Origin: Gluconobacter roseus NBRC 3990 | Lineage (GTDB): Bacteria; Pseudomonadota; Alphaproteobacteria; Acetobacterales; Acetobacteraceae | Reading direction: 5' to 3' | DNA length: 64,000 bases | NCBI RefSeq assembly: GCF_006538885.1 | Contig: NZ_BJLY01000003.1 | Span: 186,001 to 250,000 of the forward strand | In this document: positions 1-8,713 of the stretch, piece after piece | How the letters are laid out: each line of letters opens with the position of its first letter | Position numbering within the stretch: the stretch's first letter is position 1 | Translations under genes and position numbers: made by a program | Notes under the pieces: generated by a model | Told to the model about the DNA's origin: nothing | What the model saw: only the letters and a program-made list of their open reading frames with translations | The model's database searches: none

Positions 1-1
1 C

Positions 2-394
2 CGCATGATCGTGGGATCCTTCCTGACGAAGCATCTTCTGATCGACTGGAAAGAGGGAGAAGCCTGGTTCCGGGATACGCTGGTAGATGTGGATTTTGCC
101 AACAACGCCATGAACTGGCAGTGGGTCGCCGGGACAGGTATCGAGGCCACACCGTTTTTCCGGATTTTCAATCCTACGCGACAGGCTGAGAAATTTGATC
201 CGGACGGCGATTATATCCGTCAGTGGGTGCCGGAACTGCGCCGTCTTTCCGGCAAGGCCCTGTTCGAGCCATGGGCGGCCAAGGACGAAGAACTGGAAAA
301 GGCGGGTGTCAGGCTCGGGAAGTCCTATCCCCGCCCGATCGTTGACCTCAAGGAAGGGCGGGATCGTGCCCTTCAGGCCTTCAGGAGTCTCTGA
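2..394 (+). CDS. phrB: Deoxyribodipyrimidine photo-lyase, C-terminal part (cut by window edge)
   Basis: Only the last 130 or so residues are inside the window; the reading frame is open to the left edge, so the true start lies outside. The visible part is the end of the FAD-binding all-helical domain of class I photolyases and cryptochromes, with the family block around residues WQWVAGTG followed by PFFRIFNP and the closing stretch YIRQWVPEL. The enzyme uses FADH- and blue light to split cyclobutane pyrimidine dimers in DNA. A perfect 10-bp hairpin follows the stop codon. The assignment to the photolyase/cryptochrome family is firm; choosing photolyase over a signalling cryptochrome rests on the bacterial context because the N-terminal half is not visible. 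Confidence 0.93.
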   Translation, partial: RMIVGSFLTKHLLIDWKEGEAWFRDTLVDVDFANNAMNWQWVAGTGIEATPFFRIFNPTRQAEKFDPDGDYIRQWVPELRRLSGKALFEPWAAKDEELEKAGVRLGKSYPRPIVDLKEGRDRALQAFRSL

Positions 395-404
395 ACTCCT
401 GAAA

Positions 405-435
405 TTCCGGCCCCCTTTATAGAGAGGGGCCGGAA
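405..435. terminator. Bidirectional hairpin between convergent genes
   Basis: Perfect 10-bp inverted repeat, TTCCGGCCCC and GGGGCCGGAA, around an 11-base loop, lying between the stop codons of the photolyase gene (plus) and the small secreted-protein gene (minus). It can fold on either strand and probably ends both transcripts, although only short T tracts follow. Confidence 0.7.
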
Positions 436-443
436 AAGACGGA

Positions 444-899
444 TCAGAGACCGCCATTCAGGAAGTTGTTGACGTCCCCACGGGTCTTGTTCCCGAGATT
501 GTTGACGCGGTCACGCTGCTGCTGGGGCGCATTCCGCAACTGCTGCAGACGCTGGGTCTGCTGATCACGCATGTTGGTCAGCTTGGACTGCTCGTTGGTG
601 ATCTGGTTCTGCAGACGGGCCTTCTGGTTGGCCGGAGCGTTCGCATACTTGTCCTTCAGATCCTGCAGACGCTTTTCACGCGTGGCCTGTGCTTCTTGGG
701 ACTGCTTTTGGTAGTTCTGGACCCGGCTGTTCAGGCAGTCTTCCCGCTGGGCCAGACGTCCAATGACATCGTTCTGGCCGTTCTGCTGGCAGTTGCTCGC
801 CGTCGTGCTGTCAGCGGCATGTGCCTGCGGCGCAAGGGAGACAGCTCCGGAAACCAGCGCAGCGGCAAGCATCGAGCGGGTAAGAAGGGTGAAGTTCAT
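444..899 (-). CDS. Small secreted coiled-coil protein, function unknown
   Basis: 151 residues. A clear Sec signal peptide ends at about residue 28 (AQAHA-type site, APQAHA then ADST). The mature part has two Cys (in NCQQ and DCLN) near its start and then about 90 residues of Gln/Arg/Lys-rich heptad-like sequence that should form a coiled coil, ending with Asn/Gly-rich residues. I do not recognise a family. It is the downstream neighbour of the FNR-type regulator on the same strand, 74 bases away, so the two could share a transcript. Likely a periplasmic protein; no catalytic motif is visible. Confidence 0.75.
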   Translation of the reverse strand: MNFTLLTRSMLAAALVSGAVSLAPQAHAADSTTASNCQQNGQNDVIGRLAQREDCLNSRVQNYQKQSQEAQATREKRLQDLKDKYANAPANQKARLQNQITNEQSKLTNMRDQQTQRLQQLRNAPQQQRDRVNNLGNKTRGDVNNFLNGGL

Positions 900-973
900 A
901 AAATCTCCTGTAAACGGATCAGTAAATCAGAGCACGCCCTGATGGCGGGAATGTGGCCCCTGCGAACAGCGGG

Positions 974-1696
974 CTATTCCATGCCTTCGGCGATCGTCGA
1001 TATCCGTTCGGGCATCAGTAACGTGATATGGGTAATGCTTCTGATACTGATAAGTTTCTCTTTCTTGAATGCGCTGAGGATCCGGCTGACTGTTTCAATA
1101 GTGAGTCCGAGGTAATCCGCGATATCGGTCCGGGGCATCGGCAGGTCGAGTTCGATCGGCTGGGAGGGGTCGGTCCGCTCCAGATGGGAGCAGCGCTCCA
1201 TCAGGAACGTGGCCACGCGCTCACGGGCCGTTTTGCGTCCCAGAAGCGTCATGCGGGCCTGCATCAGGGCCAGCTCGCGGGAGGCTTCTTCACGGAGGCG
1301 ATGTTCAAGGCTGGGAAAGCGTTCGGTCAGGCGCTGCATGCCGGCATGGGGAAAGCGGCACAGCGTGGCGCCGCCGAGAGCCTCGGCGCCAAAGGCATAG
1401 CTGGTGGAGGCCGCAAGTCCAAGGAAGTCCCCGCCTTCCGCAAAGCCGGTGATCTGGCGCCGGCCATCCGGAAGAAGGGTGAAGAGCTTGACCCGCCCAC
1501 CGGTCACCACAAAGAAATCGTGGGCTGGCGCACCTTCTTCGATAAAGGATCGGCCGTCAGCAACTGTCATGCGTGAAGACTCATTGGCAAGAATGGCCAG
1601 ATCACAGTCGTCAATGCTGTTGCAGATACTCAGACGACGTCCCACGCAATGGGCGCATCGATCATGGACATCCTCCGGACTATGTGACGCTGACAT
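974..1696 (-). CDS. goxR: FNR-type [4Fe-4S] transcriptional regulator (GoxR-like)
   Basis: Crp/Fnr-superfamily regulator. Counting from the ATG at 1696, the N-terminus has Cys14, Cys17 and Cys25 (C-x2-C-x7-C, the spacing of alphaproteobacterial FnrN/FixK-type FNR proteins), and a fourth Cys113 sits in the cyclic-nucleotide-like beta-barrel (TLCRF), matching Cys122 of E. coli FNR. These four would bind an oxygen-labile [4Fe-4S] cluster. The C-terminal helix-turn-helix contains ETVSR, the recognition residues used on TTGAT half sites. An in-frame GTG at 1747 would add 17 residues; I prefer the ATG because the GTG has no ribosome site. An FNR-type regulator named GoxR is known in G. oxydans; identity with that gene is inferred. 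It may regulate ompW and itself through the site at 1770. Confidence 0.9.
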   Translation of the reverse strand: MSASHSPEDVHDRCAHCVGRRLSICNSIDDCDLAILANESSRMTVADGRSFIEEGAPAHDFFVVTGGRVKLFTLLPDGRRQITGFAEGGDFLGLAASTSYAFGAEALGGATLCRFPHAGMQRLTERFPSLEHRLREEASRELALMQARMTLLGRKTARERVATFLMERCSHLERTDPSQPIELDLPMPRTDIADYLGLTIETVSRILSAFKKEKLISIRSITHITLLMPERISTIAEGME

Positions 1697-1769
1697 GATG
1701 AACCCCGTTCCCGTTGTGCTGACCTCGGCCTGAAGACTTTCAGCCACACTACCACATAATTTACCAGAC

Positions 1770-1783
1770 TTGATTCAGGTCAA
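1770..1783. promoter_or_regulatory. FNR-box-like site between goxR and ompW
   Basis: TTGATTCAGGTCAA differs from the palindrome TTGAT-N4-ATCAA at one base. It lies in the 145-base divergent spacer between the FNR-type regulator (minus) and ompW (plus), about 59 bases before the ompW start. The regulator carries the ETVSR recognition helix expected to read TTGAT. Sites of this form are known for FNR, FnrN and FixK; binding here is inferred. Confidence 0.65.
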
Positions 1784-1841
1784 GGTGATGGGTGGGGAGG
1801 AGTGCTTTGTGAAGCTCAACGAATGTTGATGGAACTTCCAG

Positions 1842-2648
1842 ATGAAATTTAACGCTTTTGCGCTGGCTGCCGCAGTTGGTGTTGTTGCAACTCCGGCGTT
1901 TGCCCAGACGGCTCCGGCTACCGCTCCTGCCGCTGCTCCTCAGGTCATGGTCAGCGCTCCCATGACGGCGGCTCCGGTGCCTTCCGTGAACATCCATGCG
2001 CCGGCTTCGGGCCGCTGCGGCCTGTTCCAGACCTGCGCCAACACACGTATCGGACTCGGCAAGGGCGACTTCATCGTCCGTCTGTCTGCTCTCGGCGTCC
2101 TGCCGGAAGACCGTGACAGCAGCCTGTCCCTGAACGGCGCCCATCTCGGTGGCCGCGTGAAGACGACGCGTCAGGTCATGCCGGAACTGACGTTCGAATA
2201 CTTCTTCACGGACAACCTGTCTGTTGACCTGATTGCCGCCAGCACCCGTCACGAAATCGCTGCTGAAGGCGTTCCAGGTCTGGGCAAGGTCGATGTTGGT
2301 AGCGCCTGGGTCCTGCCGCCGACGGTCACGTTTGCCTGGCACTTCCGTCCGCACAAGCGCTTCAACCCGTATGTGGGTGTTGGCGCAACGCTGGCATGGT
2401 TCCACAACATCTCTCCGGCCAATAACGGCCTGACGCAGAAGGTGAACATCGGTGTGACCGGTGGCCCGTCCGTCAATGTCGGTTTCGACTATCAGGTCGT
2501 TGGCAACTGGTTTTTCAACTTCGACGTGAAGCAGATGTTCATGCGTGTCCACGCCTGGGCCCAGGACAGTGCCGAGACCACGAAGATTACGGCGCATGAT
2601 TCCCTCGACCCGACCGTCGTCGGCGCAGGTATCGAATACCGCTTCTGA
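1842..2648 (+). CDS. ompW: OmpW-family outer-membrane protein
   Basis: 268 residues with a signal peptide ending in AFAQ at about residue 22, an Ala/Pro-rich linker, and an eight-stranded OmpW/AlkL-type beta-barrel ending in an aromatic residue (EYRF). The family blocks are clear: PELTFEYFFTDNLSVDLIA, LPPTVTFAWHF, NPYVGVGATLAWFH and GFDYQVVGNWFFNFDVKQ. OmpW proteins form small channels that let hydrophobic compounds through the outer membrane. It is longer than E. coli OmpW (about 212 residues), owing to the linker and an extra segment around residues 55-100. The FNR-type site upstream suggests oxygen-linked control; E. coli ompW is also FNR-activated. A strong terminator follows. Confidence 0.92.
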   Translation: MKFNAFALAAAVGVVATPAFAQTAPATAPAAAPQVMVSAPMTAAPVPSVNIHAPASGRCGLFQTCANTRIGLGKGDFIVRLSALGVLPEDRDSSLSLNGAHLGGRVKTTRQVMPELTFEYFFTDNLSVDLIAASTRHEIAAEGVPGLGKVDVGSAWVLPPTVTFAWHFRPHKRFNPYVGVGATLAWFHNISPANNGLTQKVNIGVTGGPSVNVGFDYQVVGNWFFNFDVKQMFMRVHAWAQDSAETTKITAHDSLDPTVVGAGIEYRF

Positions 2649-2676
2649 TCTCCCGATCAGGACCCGGACGTCAGGA

Positions 2677-2710
2677 AAGCGGCTCTTCTCTGGAAGGGCC
2701 GCTTTTTTTC
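2677..2710 (+). terminator. Rho-independent terminator of ompW
   Basis: AAGCGGC pairs with GCCGCTT, extended inward by TCTTC with GAAGG, and is followed by a run of seven T. It starts 28 bases after the ompW stop codon. Confidence 0.88.
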
Positions 2711-2865
2711 ATTTTTGTGGCAATCTCATAAAACTTTTGCAATGCGGGCAATCGGCCAGTGCAAAAGTCCTTTCGTTTCCGTATGTGACATCTGACGTCC
2801 TGCCATGGGCATGGTAAGACCGGCTGCCATGAAATCGTCCGAGTGGTGGCCGATATCTCCTTTTC

Positions 2866-2894
2866 CAGACGTTTCGGACGAAACGGGGCGTCTG
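2866..2894. promoter_or_regulatory. Palindrome in the efflux-operon leader, possible operator
   Basis: Nested inverted repeat: CGTTTCG and CGAAACG (7 of 7, two-base spacer), flanked by CAGAC and GTCTG. It sits 32 bases before the start of the membrane-fusion gene. The size and symmetry fit a repressor operator, but no regulator gene is next to it. The rest of the 215-base spacer from 2711 shows nothing else I can name. Confidence 0.4.
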
Positions 2895-2925
2895 TCCTGA
2901 CAGAATTACGGGGTTTTCTATCAGC

Positions 2926-4062
2926 ATGCGCGTTTCACGCGTCGGCGCGCTGGCCATAGGCCTGCTATGCCTGGCCATTCTTCTCGTCTTCGTCCTGCGG
3001 ATGCGAACCCCGCACACTTCCGTTGCAACGGCCGAGTCCCCCATGGTGACCCAGTCACATGACGGCCTTGTCGTCCGTGAAGGCAGCCCGCTGGAAAAAC
3101 GCCTGACCATACAGGCCGTTGCGAGCGTGTCCCGTGGTCACGGTCTTGCCCTGCCCGCGCAGGTCATGACGGAGCCGGACCGTCAGGTGAATGTCTACGC
3201 GCCCGTAACGGGCCGGATCACCGGTGTTTCCGTTCATCTTGGCCAGCGGGTCAAGCGTGGACAGGTCCTCGCCACGATTGCGGCCGGTGATCTGGATCAG
3301 GCCTGGGCGGATGATACCCGTGCCCGCGCCACGCTCGATTTCGCCCGTCGTGCCTATGCCCGTGCGCAGGGCGTGCAGGCGATTGGTGGCAATGCCGTCA
3401 AGGATATTGAATCCGCCCGCAACGATCTGGCGCAGGCCCAGGCAGAAGCCGAGCGGACGCAGCGCAGGCTCCAGGTTCTTGGTGCGCGTCCGGGTTATTC
3501 GGCGCAGGGACAGGCCCCGCTTGTCTCTCCGGTGGATGGTGTCGTGTCCATGACGACCATGGCGCCGGGCGAGAACATCACCGACCCGACCGCCATCCAG
3601 ATGACGGTTCTGGACCTGTCGGAAGTGTGGGTCGCGGCTGCCATTCCGCAGGACAGTCTGGCACAGATCAGTGACGGCAATGTTCTTTCAGTAAGTTTCG
3701 ACGAATTCCCAGGGCGGACCTGCTCCGGCCAGGTCGTCAGCTTCGATCCTGCCCTTCACGCCGATACGCGCCGGGTCAATGCCTATATCGCCTGCCCGAA
3801 TACCGATGGAGCCCTGCGCCCGGGCATGTTCGTGGATGCGACACTGAACGTCCCGCAGGGCAGTGACGTCATCATCCCCAAGACCGCCCTTCTGATGAAT
3901 AACGATCAGGTGTCTGTGTTTGTCGAAACTGCACCGCGCACATTCCAGCGGCGCGACATCGTCATCAGCTATGATGAGGGCGACAGTGTCCGTGTGCTCA
4001 AAGGGCTTTCTGCCGGTGAACGCATCGTGACGAGCGGTGCCATCCTTCTGAATGATGACTGA
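2926..4062 (+). CDS. RND efflux periplasmic adaptor (membrane-fusion protein)
   Basis: 378 residues. One N-terminal transmembrane helix (about residues 5-25) anchors it in the inner membrane. Then come a split lipoyl domain (VTGRITGVSVHLGQRVKRGQVLATI, and later PLVSPVDGVVSMTTMAPGENI), a short alpha-helical hairpin of about 70 residues rich in Ala/Arg/Gln, a beta-barrel domain and a membrane-proximal domain. This is the HlyD/CusB/CzcB layout. It bridges the pump and the outer-membrane channel encoded just downstream (18-base gap to the pump gene). The short hairpin and the CzcA-type partner point to a heavy-metal efflux adaptor, but no Met- or His-rich metal-binding segment is visible, so the substrate stays open. 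Confidence 0.9.
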   Translation: MRVSRVGALAIGLLCLAILLVFVLRMRTPHTSVATAESPMVTQSHDGLVVREGSPLEKRLTIQAVASVSRGHGLALPAQVMTEPDRQVNVYAPVTGRITGVSVHLGQRVKRGQVLATIAAGDLDQAWADDTRARATLDFARRAYARAQGVQAIGGNAVKDIESARNDLAQAQAEAERTQRRLQVLGARPGYSAQGQAPLVSPVDGVVSMTTMAPGENITDPTAIQMTVLDLSEVWVAAAIPQDSLAQISDGNVLSVSFDEFPGRTCSGQVVSFDPALHADTRRVNAYIACPNTDGALRPGMFVDATLNVPQGSDVIIPKTALLMNNDQVSVFVETAPRTFQRRDIVISYDEGDSVRVLKGLSAGERIVTSGAILLNDD

Positions 4063-4080
4063 TCCGGTGGCCCTGAGCTG

Positions 4081-7000
4081 ATGATCGAACGTTTCATCTC
4101 CTGGTGCTTCAACCACCGGAACATCGTTTTCTTTTCCGCCCTGATCCTGGCGCTTCTCGGTGGTCTTTCCTGGAAGATCCTGCCGGTCGAGGCCTATCCG
4201 GATCTGGGTGCGGTCAGCGTGTCGATCACGACGCAGCAGGAGGGTCTGGCCGCCGAGGAAATGGAGCAGCAGGTCACGATCCCGCTTGAGCGGACGCTGG
4301 CCAGCGTTCCGGGTGTGACGGACAGCCGCTCCACCAGCACCTTCGGCCTGTCGCTGATCACGCTGATCTTCCGCGAAGGCACGAATGTCTACGCGGCCCG
4401 TCAGCTTGTTGAAACGCAGCTTGCCAATAATCCGCTGAGCAACGGCGCCATGCCGTCGCTCGGGCCGATTTCAGGACCGAGCGGCGAGATCTACCGCTAC
4501 ACGCTGGAATCCGACGACAAGAACCTGCTGGAACTGTCCGATCTCCAGCGCTGGACCATCATCCCGGCGATCCAGCACGTGCCCGGCGTCGTCAGTGTGG
4601 ACAATTTCGGCGGTCTGACGCGCGAGTACCAGCTCGTTCTCGATCCGGCCTCCCTGATGCGCTACCACGTGGGCCTTGAGGACGTGCTGACGGCCATCCG
4701 CAACAGCAACGTCAATGCCGGTGGCGGCCGCGTCAGCCGGGGCGAGCAGTCCTACATCATCCGCGGGATCGGCATGATCCATACGCTGGACGACATGGGC
4801 AATATCGTCGTCGCCAGCCATGGCGGCGTGCCGGTCTTCGTCAGGGATCTGGGACAGGTCCAGTTCGGGCATCAGGTCCGTCAGGGCATTCTGGGCAAGG
4901 ACAAGAATCCGGATACCATCGAAGGCGTGGTGACGATGCTGAGCGGGGAAAACCCCTCGCTCGTGCTCGACGGCCTGCACGAGACGGTGGCCAAGCTCCA
5001 GCAGCAGCTCGCGCCGAGCCATGTCCGCATTGTGCCGTATATGGACCGTGACCATCTGGTCCTGTCCACGACCCACAAGGTCACGGAAACGATGATCGAG
5101 GGTATTCTCCTCGTCGGCGTGATCCTGACCCTGTTTCTCGGCAGCCCCCGCAGCGCCATCGTCACGGCGGTGACGATCCCGCTCGCGCTGTCGGTGGTGT
5201 TTGTGCTGATGCATAGCTTCGGCATGTCGGCGAACCTGTTCTCGCTCGGTGCCATCGATTTCGGCGTGATCGTGGACGGTGCCATCGTCATTACGGAGAC
5301 GATCCTTCGTATCCGCGAGGAGCGCCCGACCGAGGAGCTTGTTCCGTCCGAAGTCCTGCCCGTCGCCCAGCGGGCCGGGCGGGCGATTTTCTCGTCCACG
5401 CTCGTTATCATCGTGGCCTACAGCCCGCTCTTCGCCTTCGAGGGCAGCGAGGGCAAGCTCTTCCGCCCGATGGCCTATACCGTCAGCTTCGCGCTGCTGG
5501 GCGCGTTGCTCTGCGCCCTGACGCTTATTCCGGCCCTGACCTATCTAGCGCTACGCAAACCCAAGCACATCTGGCACAACCGTCCACTGGAATGGCTGCA
5601 TGCGCGTTATACGCACTGGCTCGGCCATTTCATCGACCGCCCGCTGATCGCCTATGGTGCCGGTGCTGCGGCCATGGTCGCGGTCGTGATCCTGGGCGCG
5701 ACGATTGGCCGTGAGTTCCTTCCCGATCTGGACGAGGGGTCGCTCTGGCTTCAGGTGCAGATGCCGACAGGCATTTCGCTGGAAAAGGGCGAGTCCATCG
5801 CCAACGAACTGCGCCATGCCGTCCGTGAGTTCCCCGAAACATCCTACGCCATCACGCAGCTTGGCCGCTCGGATGACGGCACCGATCCGTGGACGCCGTC
5901 GCATATCGAAATGCCGGTTGGGCTCAAGCCCTATGACCAGTGGCCGTCCGGCGAGACAAAGGCGCAGTTCGTCGAACGTCTGCGCGAGCGTCTTTCCCGG
6001 ATTCCGGGCATTGATTTCGGCATCAGCCAGCCGATCCAGGATAATATGAGCGATCTGGTCGGCGGTGCGCACAGCCCGCTCGTCCTGCGCGTCTATGGCA
6101 ATGATTTCCAGGAACTGCGCCGCATCGGCCAGCAGATCGTGGACATTCTCCATCAGGTTCCGGGAACGGCCGAGGCGTCGATCTTCCAGGAGCCGCGCAT
6201 CCCGCAGATCGACGTGGTGGCCGACCGTCTGGCCGCGGCGCGTTACGGCATCAACATCTCGGATATTTCCGACGTGGTGTCGAACGCCATCGGCGATGCG
6301 CCCATCACGACCGTCTATGTGGATGACCGCTTCTACAACGCGACGCTGCATATCCGTCGCAAGGATCTGCAGGACATGCAGGCCCTGTCGCAGATTCCGC
6401 TTCTGGATGCGGAAGGGGCCTATATCCCGCTGTCTCAGGTCGCGCATGTCGGACTGCATATGGGCGAGAGCAACATCGCCCATGAGATGAGCCATCGCCA
6501 GATCACCATCCGCGTGGACAACGGCAAGCGGCCGCTCTCGCAGTATCTGGCAGATGCACAGGGCCGCATCGACCAGCAGCTGCATTACGACAAGGAAAAA
6601 TACACGCTCGAATGGGCCGGCTCCTTCCAGCAGGAAGAACGGGCCCAGAAGCGCCTGATGATTGCGCTGGGCGTGATGTTCGCCGTCATGCTGGTGCTGC
6701 TGTTCGCCGAGTTCCGCAAGATCCGTCAGGCCCTGCTGATCCTCAGCGTCGTGCCACTGGCGACGCTGGGTGGCCTGATCGCGCTGCATGTCCGGGGTGA
6801 GACGCTGAACATCGCGACCGCCGTGGGCTTCATCGCGCTGTTCGGTGTGGCGGTGCAGAACGGCATCATCATGATCGCCAGCATCAACCGCCATCGTGTG
6901 GAAGGTCTGGGCGTGCGCGATGCGACCATCGCCGGTGCGGCCGAACGCTTCCGCCCGGTCCTGATGACGGCCACGGTCGCAACAGCAGGCATGTTCCCCG

Positions 7001-7191
7001 CAGCGCTCGCCACGGGCGTGGGCACGGACGTGCAGCGCGGTCTGGCAACGGTCGTAGTGGGCGGTCTGGGCATTGCCACGCTGCTGACGCTGTTCGCGCT
7101 GCCGGTCTATTTCAGCGAGCTTGAAATGTGGGTTGAACGCCGGGATGCGAAGAAGCACCCGAAACCTTCCACCGAGGGAACAGGATCATGA
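4081..7191 (+). CDS. CzcA/CusA-type RND efflux pump (inner membrane)
   Basis: 1036 residues, the usual length for the heavy-metal-efflux RND subfamily. TM4 carries Asp393, Asp399 and Glu406 in DFGVIVDGAIVITE, the proton-relay signature of CzcA and CusA (Asp402, Asp408, Glu415 in CzcA), which separates it from the AcrB group. Two large periplasmic loops and twelve predicted membrane helices are arranged as two halves. It should drive proton-coupled export of a metal ion such as Cu, Ag, Co, Zn or Cd; the exact ion cannot be read from the sequence. Its stop overlaps the start of the channel gene (ATGA), so the operon is adaptor-pump-channel. Confidence 0.93.
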   Translation: MIERFISWCFNHRNIVFFSALILALLGGLSWKILPVEAYPDLGAVSVSITTQQEGLAAEEMEQQVTIPLERTLASVPGVTDSRSTSTFGLSLITLIFREGTNVYAARQLVETQLANNPLSNGAMPSLGPISGPSGEIYRYTLESDDKNLLELSDLQRWTIIPAIQHVPGVVSVDNFGGLTREYQLVLDPASLMRYHVGLEDVLTAIRNSNVNAGGGRVSRGEQSYIIRGIGMIHTLDDMGNIVVASHGGVPVFVRDLGQVQFGHQVRQGILGKDKNPDTIEGVVTMLSGENPSLVLDGLHETVAKLQQQLAPSHVRIVPYMDRDHLVLSTTHKVTETMIEGILLVGVILTLFLGSPRSAIVTAVTIPLALSVVFVLMHSFGMSANLFSLGAIDFGVIVDGAIVITETILRIREERPTEELVPSEVLPVAQRAGRAIFSSTLVIIVAYSPLFAFEGSEGKLFRPMAYTVSFALLGALLCALTLIPALTYLALRKPKHIWHNRPLEWLHARYTHWLGHFIDRPLIAYGAGAAAMVAVVILGATIGREFLPDLDEGSLWLQVQMPTGISLEKGESIANELRHAVREFPETSYAITQLGRSDDGTDPWTPSHIEMPVGLKPYDQWPSGETKAQFVERLRERLSRIPGIDFGISQPIQDNMSDLVGGAHSPLVLRVYGNDFQELRRIGQQIVDILHQVPGTAEASIFQEPRIPQIDVVADRLAAARYGINISDISDVVSNAIGDAPITTVYVDDRFYNATLHIRRKDLQDMQALSQIPLLDAEGAYIPLSQVAHVGLHMGESNIAHEMSHRQITIRVDNGKRPLSQYLADAQGRIDQQLHYDKEKYTLEWAGSFQQEERAQKRLMIALGVMFAVMLVLLFAEFRKIRQALLILSVVPLATLGGLIALHVRGETLNIATAVGFIALFGVAVQNGIIMIASINRHRVEGLGVRDATIAGAAERFRPVLMTATVATAGMFPAALATGVGTDVQRGLATVVVGGLGIATLLTLFALPVYFSELEMWVERRDAKKHPKPSTEGTGS

Positions 7192-8708
7192 TGCTGCGTG
7201 ATGTTCCCTTCCGCCGGGCTGCGGTCCTGCTGGGCCTGACTGCGCTTTCGGCCTGTGCGGTCGGTCCGGATTTCCATCGTCCGGACATGCCGAAAAACAT
7301 GGCCTATCAGGGCACGCCGCTGAAACCGACCTCCGGGCATGGCACGACCGGGGCTTCCGTGCCCCAGCAGTTCCAGTCCGGCGTGGATATTCCGGGCCAG
7401 TGGTGGATGGTGTTTGGCAATCCAAACCTGAATGCGCTGGTCGATCAGGCGCTCGCGAACAACCAGTCCCTGCGCGCCATGCAGCAGGGGCTGAAATCCG
7501 CCTGGGAACAGCGCCGGATCGAAGGGGCGGGGCTGTATCCGACGCTCTCCGCCTCGTTCAACCCGACACGCAACAAGACATCGCGCGTCTACTCGCCGAT
7601 TCCGAACGCCAATGTCTGGCTGTACAACGTCCATACCGCGCAGCTGAACATCGGCTATGTGCCGGATCTGTGGGGCGGTACGCGCAGGGCGATCGAGGCG
7701 GCCGGGGCGCAGGCGGATCTGCAGAAGTTCCAGCTTGAGGCCACCGCACTGACGATGATTTCCGATCTCGTGAATGCGACGATCGAGGAAGCCACGATCC
7801 GCGCCGAGATCGACGCCACCCACGAGCTCATCCGCAGCCAGCGCAGCGTCCTGAAAACGGTGACGGCCGAGCAGGGGATCGGCAATGCGTCGCGGCAGGA
7901 CATGACCCAGCAAATGGCATCCGTGGCCCAGCTGGAAGGCACGTTGCCCGGCCTTGAGCTGCAACTGGCCCAGACGCGGGACCAGATGGCTGTTCTGGTC
8001 GGCGTGACCCCCAACACGCCACTGCCCGAGTTCCGGCTGGAGCAGTTCACCCTCCCGAAGACGCTTCCCGTCTCGCTACCCTCGGACCTGCTGAACCAGC
8101 GGCCTGACATCCGCGCTGCTCAGGCGCAGATCCAGTCGGCCAGCGCACAGATCGGCGTGGCCATCGCCAACCGTCTGCCGAATGTCCAGCTCAGCGCCAC
8201 GCCGGCGCAGGCGGTCGGGGTGATGAGTGATTTCTTCAAGCCGGGGTTTGGCAACTGGACGATTGCCGCGACCGTCATGCAGCCGATCTTCCAGGGTGGT
8301 TCGCTCCTGCATGCCGAGCGTCAGGCGCGTGACAACCTGCTTCAGGCCAATGAGACGTACAAGGCCACCGTCCTGTCCGCGATTCAGGACGTGGCGGACA
8401 GTCTGCATGCCGTCACCTTCGATGCAGATGCAATGACGGCCAGTGAGGCCACTCTGAAAGCCACGTCGCAGAGCCTGAAGATCGCACAGGGACAGCTTCG
8501 TCTTGGCGATGTCAGCGAACTGGTCATGCTTCAGGCGCAGCAGACGGATGCGCAGGCCCGTCTGGCCTATGTGCAGGCCGAAGGCGCGCGCTTCTCCGAC
8601 AGCGTGGGGCTGTTTCAGGCTCTGGGTGGCGGCTGGTGGAACCGTAATGACATGGGCATGACCCCGGCGGCACAGAAGTCGCTCGGGAAATCGCTGCTGC
8701 CCTGGTGA
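7188..8708 (+). CDS. NodT/TolC-type outer-membrane efflux lipoprotein
   Basis: 506 residues. The N-terminus is a lipoprotein signal with lipobox LSAC (Cys23), then AVGPDFHRPDMP, the hallmark start of the NodT subfamily of outer-membrane factors. Two OEP repeats follow (about residues 75-265 and 285-490), each with long helices; LPVSLPSDLLNQRPDIRAAQ opens the second. It forms the trimeric channel of the tripartite pump with the two preceding genes. It overlaps the pump gene by four bases (ATGA), indicating translational coupling. The gene ends directly before a palindromic intergenic repeat that may act as its terminator. Confidence 0.92.
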   Translation: MMLRDVPFRRAAVLLGLTALSACAVGPDFHRPDMPKNMAYQGTPLKPTSGHGTTGASVPQQFQSGVDIPGQWWMVFGNPNLNALVDQALANNQSLRAMQQGLKSAWEQRRIEGAGLYPTLSASFNPTRNKTSRVYSPIPNANVWLYNVHTAQLNIGYVPDLWGGTRRAIEAAGAQADLQKFQLEATALTMISDLVNATIEEATIRAEIDATHELIRSQRSVLKTVTAEQGIGNASRQDMTQQMASVAQLEGTLPGLELQLAQTRDQMAVLVGVTPNTPLPEFRLEQFTLPKTLPVSLPSDLLNQRPDIRAAQAQIQSASAQIGVAIANRLPNVQLSATPAQAVGVMSDFFKPGFGNWTIAATVMQPIFQGGSLLHAERQARDNLLQANETYKATVLSAIQDVADSLHAVTFDADAMTASEATLKATSQSLKIAQGQLRLGDVSELVMLQAQQTDAQARLAYVQAEGARFSDSVGLFQALGGGWWNRNDMGMTPAAQKSLGKSLLPW

Positions 8709-8713
8709 GGGTG

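Noticed and set aside
1761-2597. Open frame antisense to ompW
   Set aside because: ompW has a signal peptide, barrel pattern and terminator; the antisense frame covers the FNR-type site and has shadow composition.
5551-7158. A 535-codon open frame on the minus strand inside the RND pump gene
   Set aside because: Shadow of the pump gene, with no signal, motif or ribosome site of its own.
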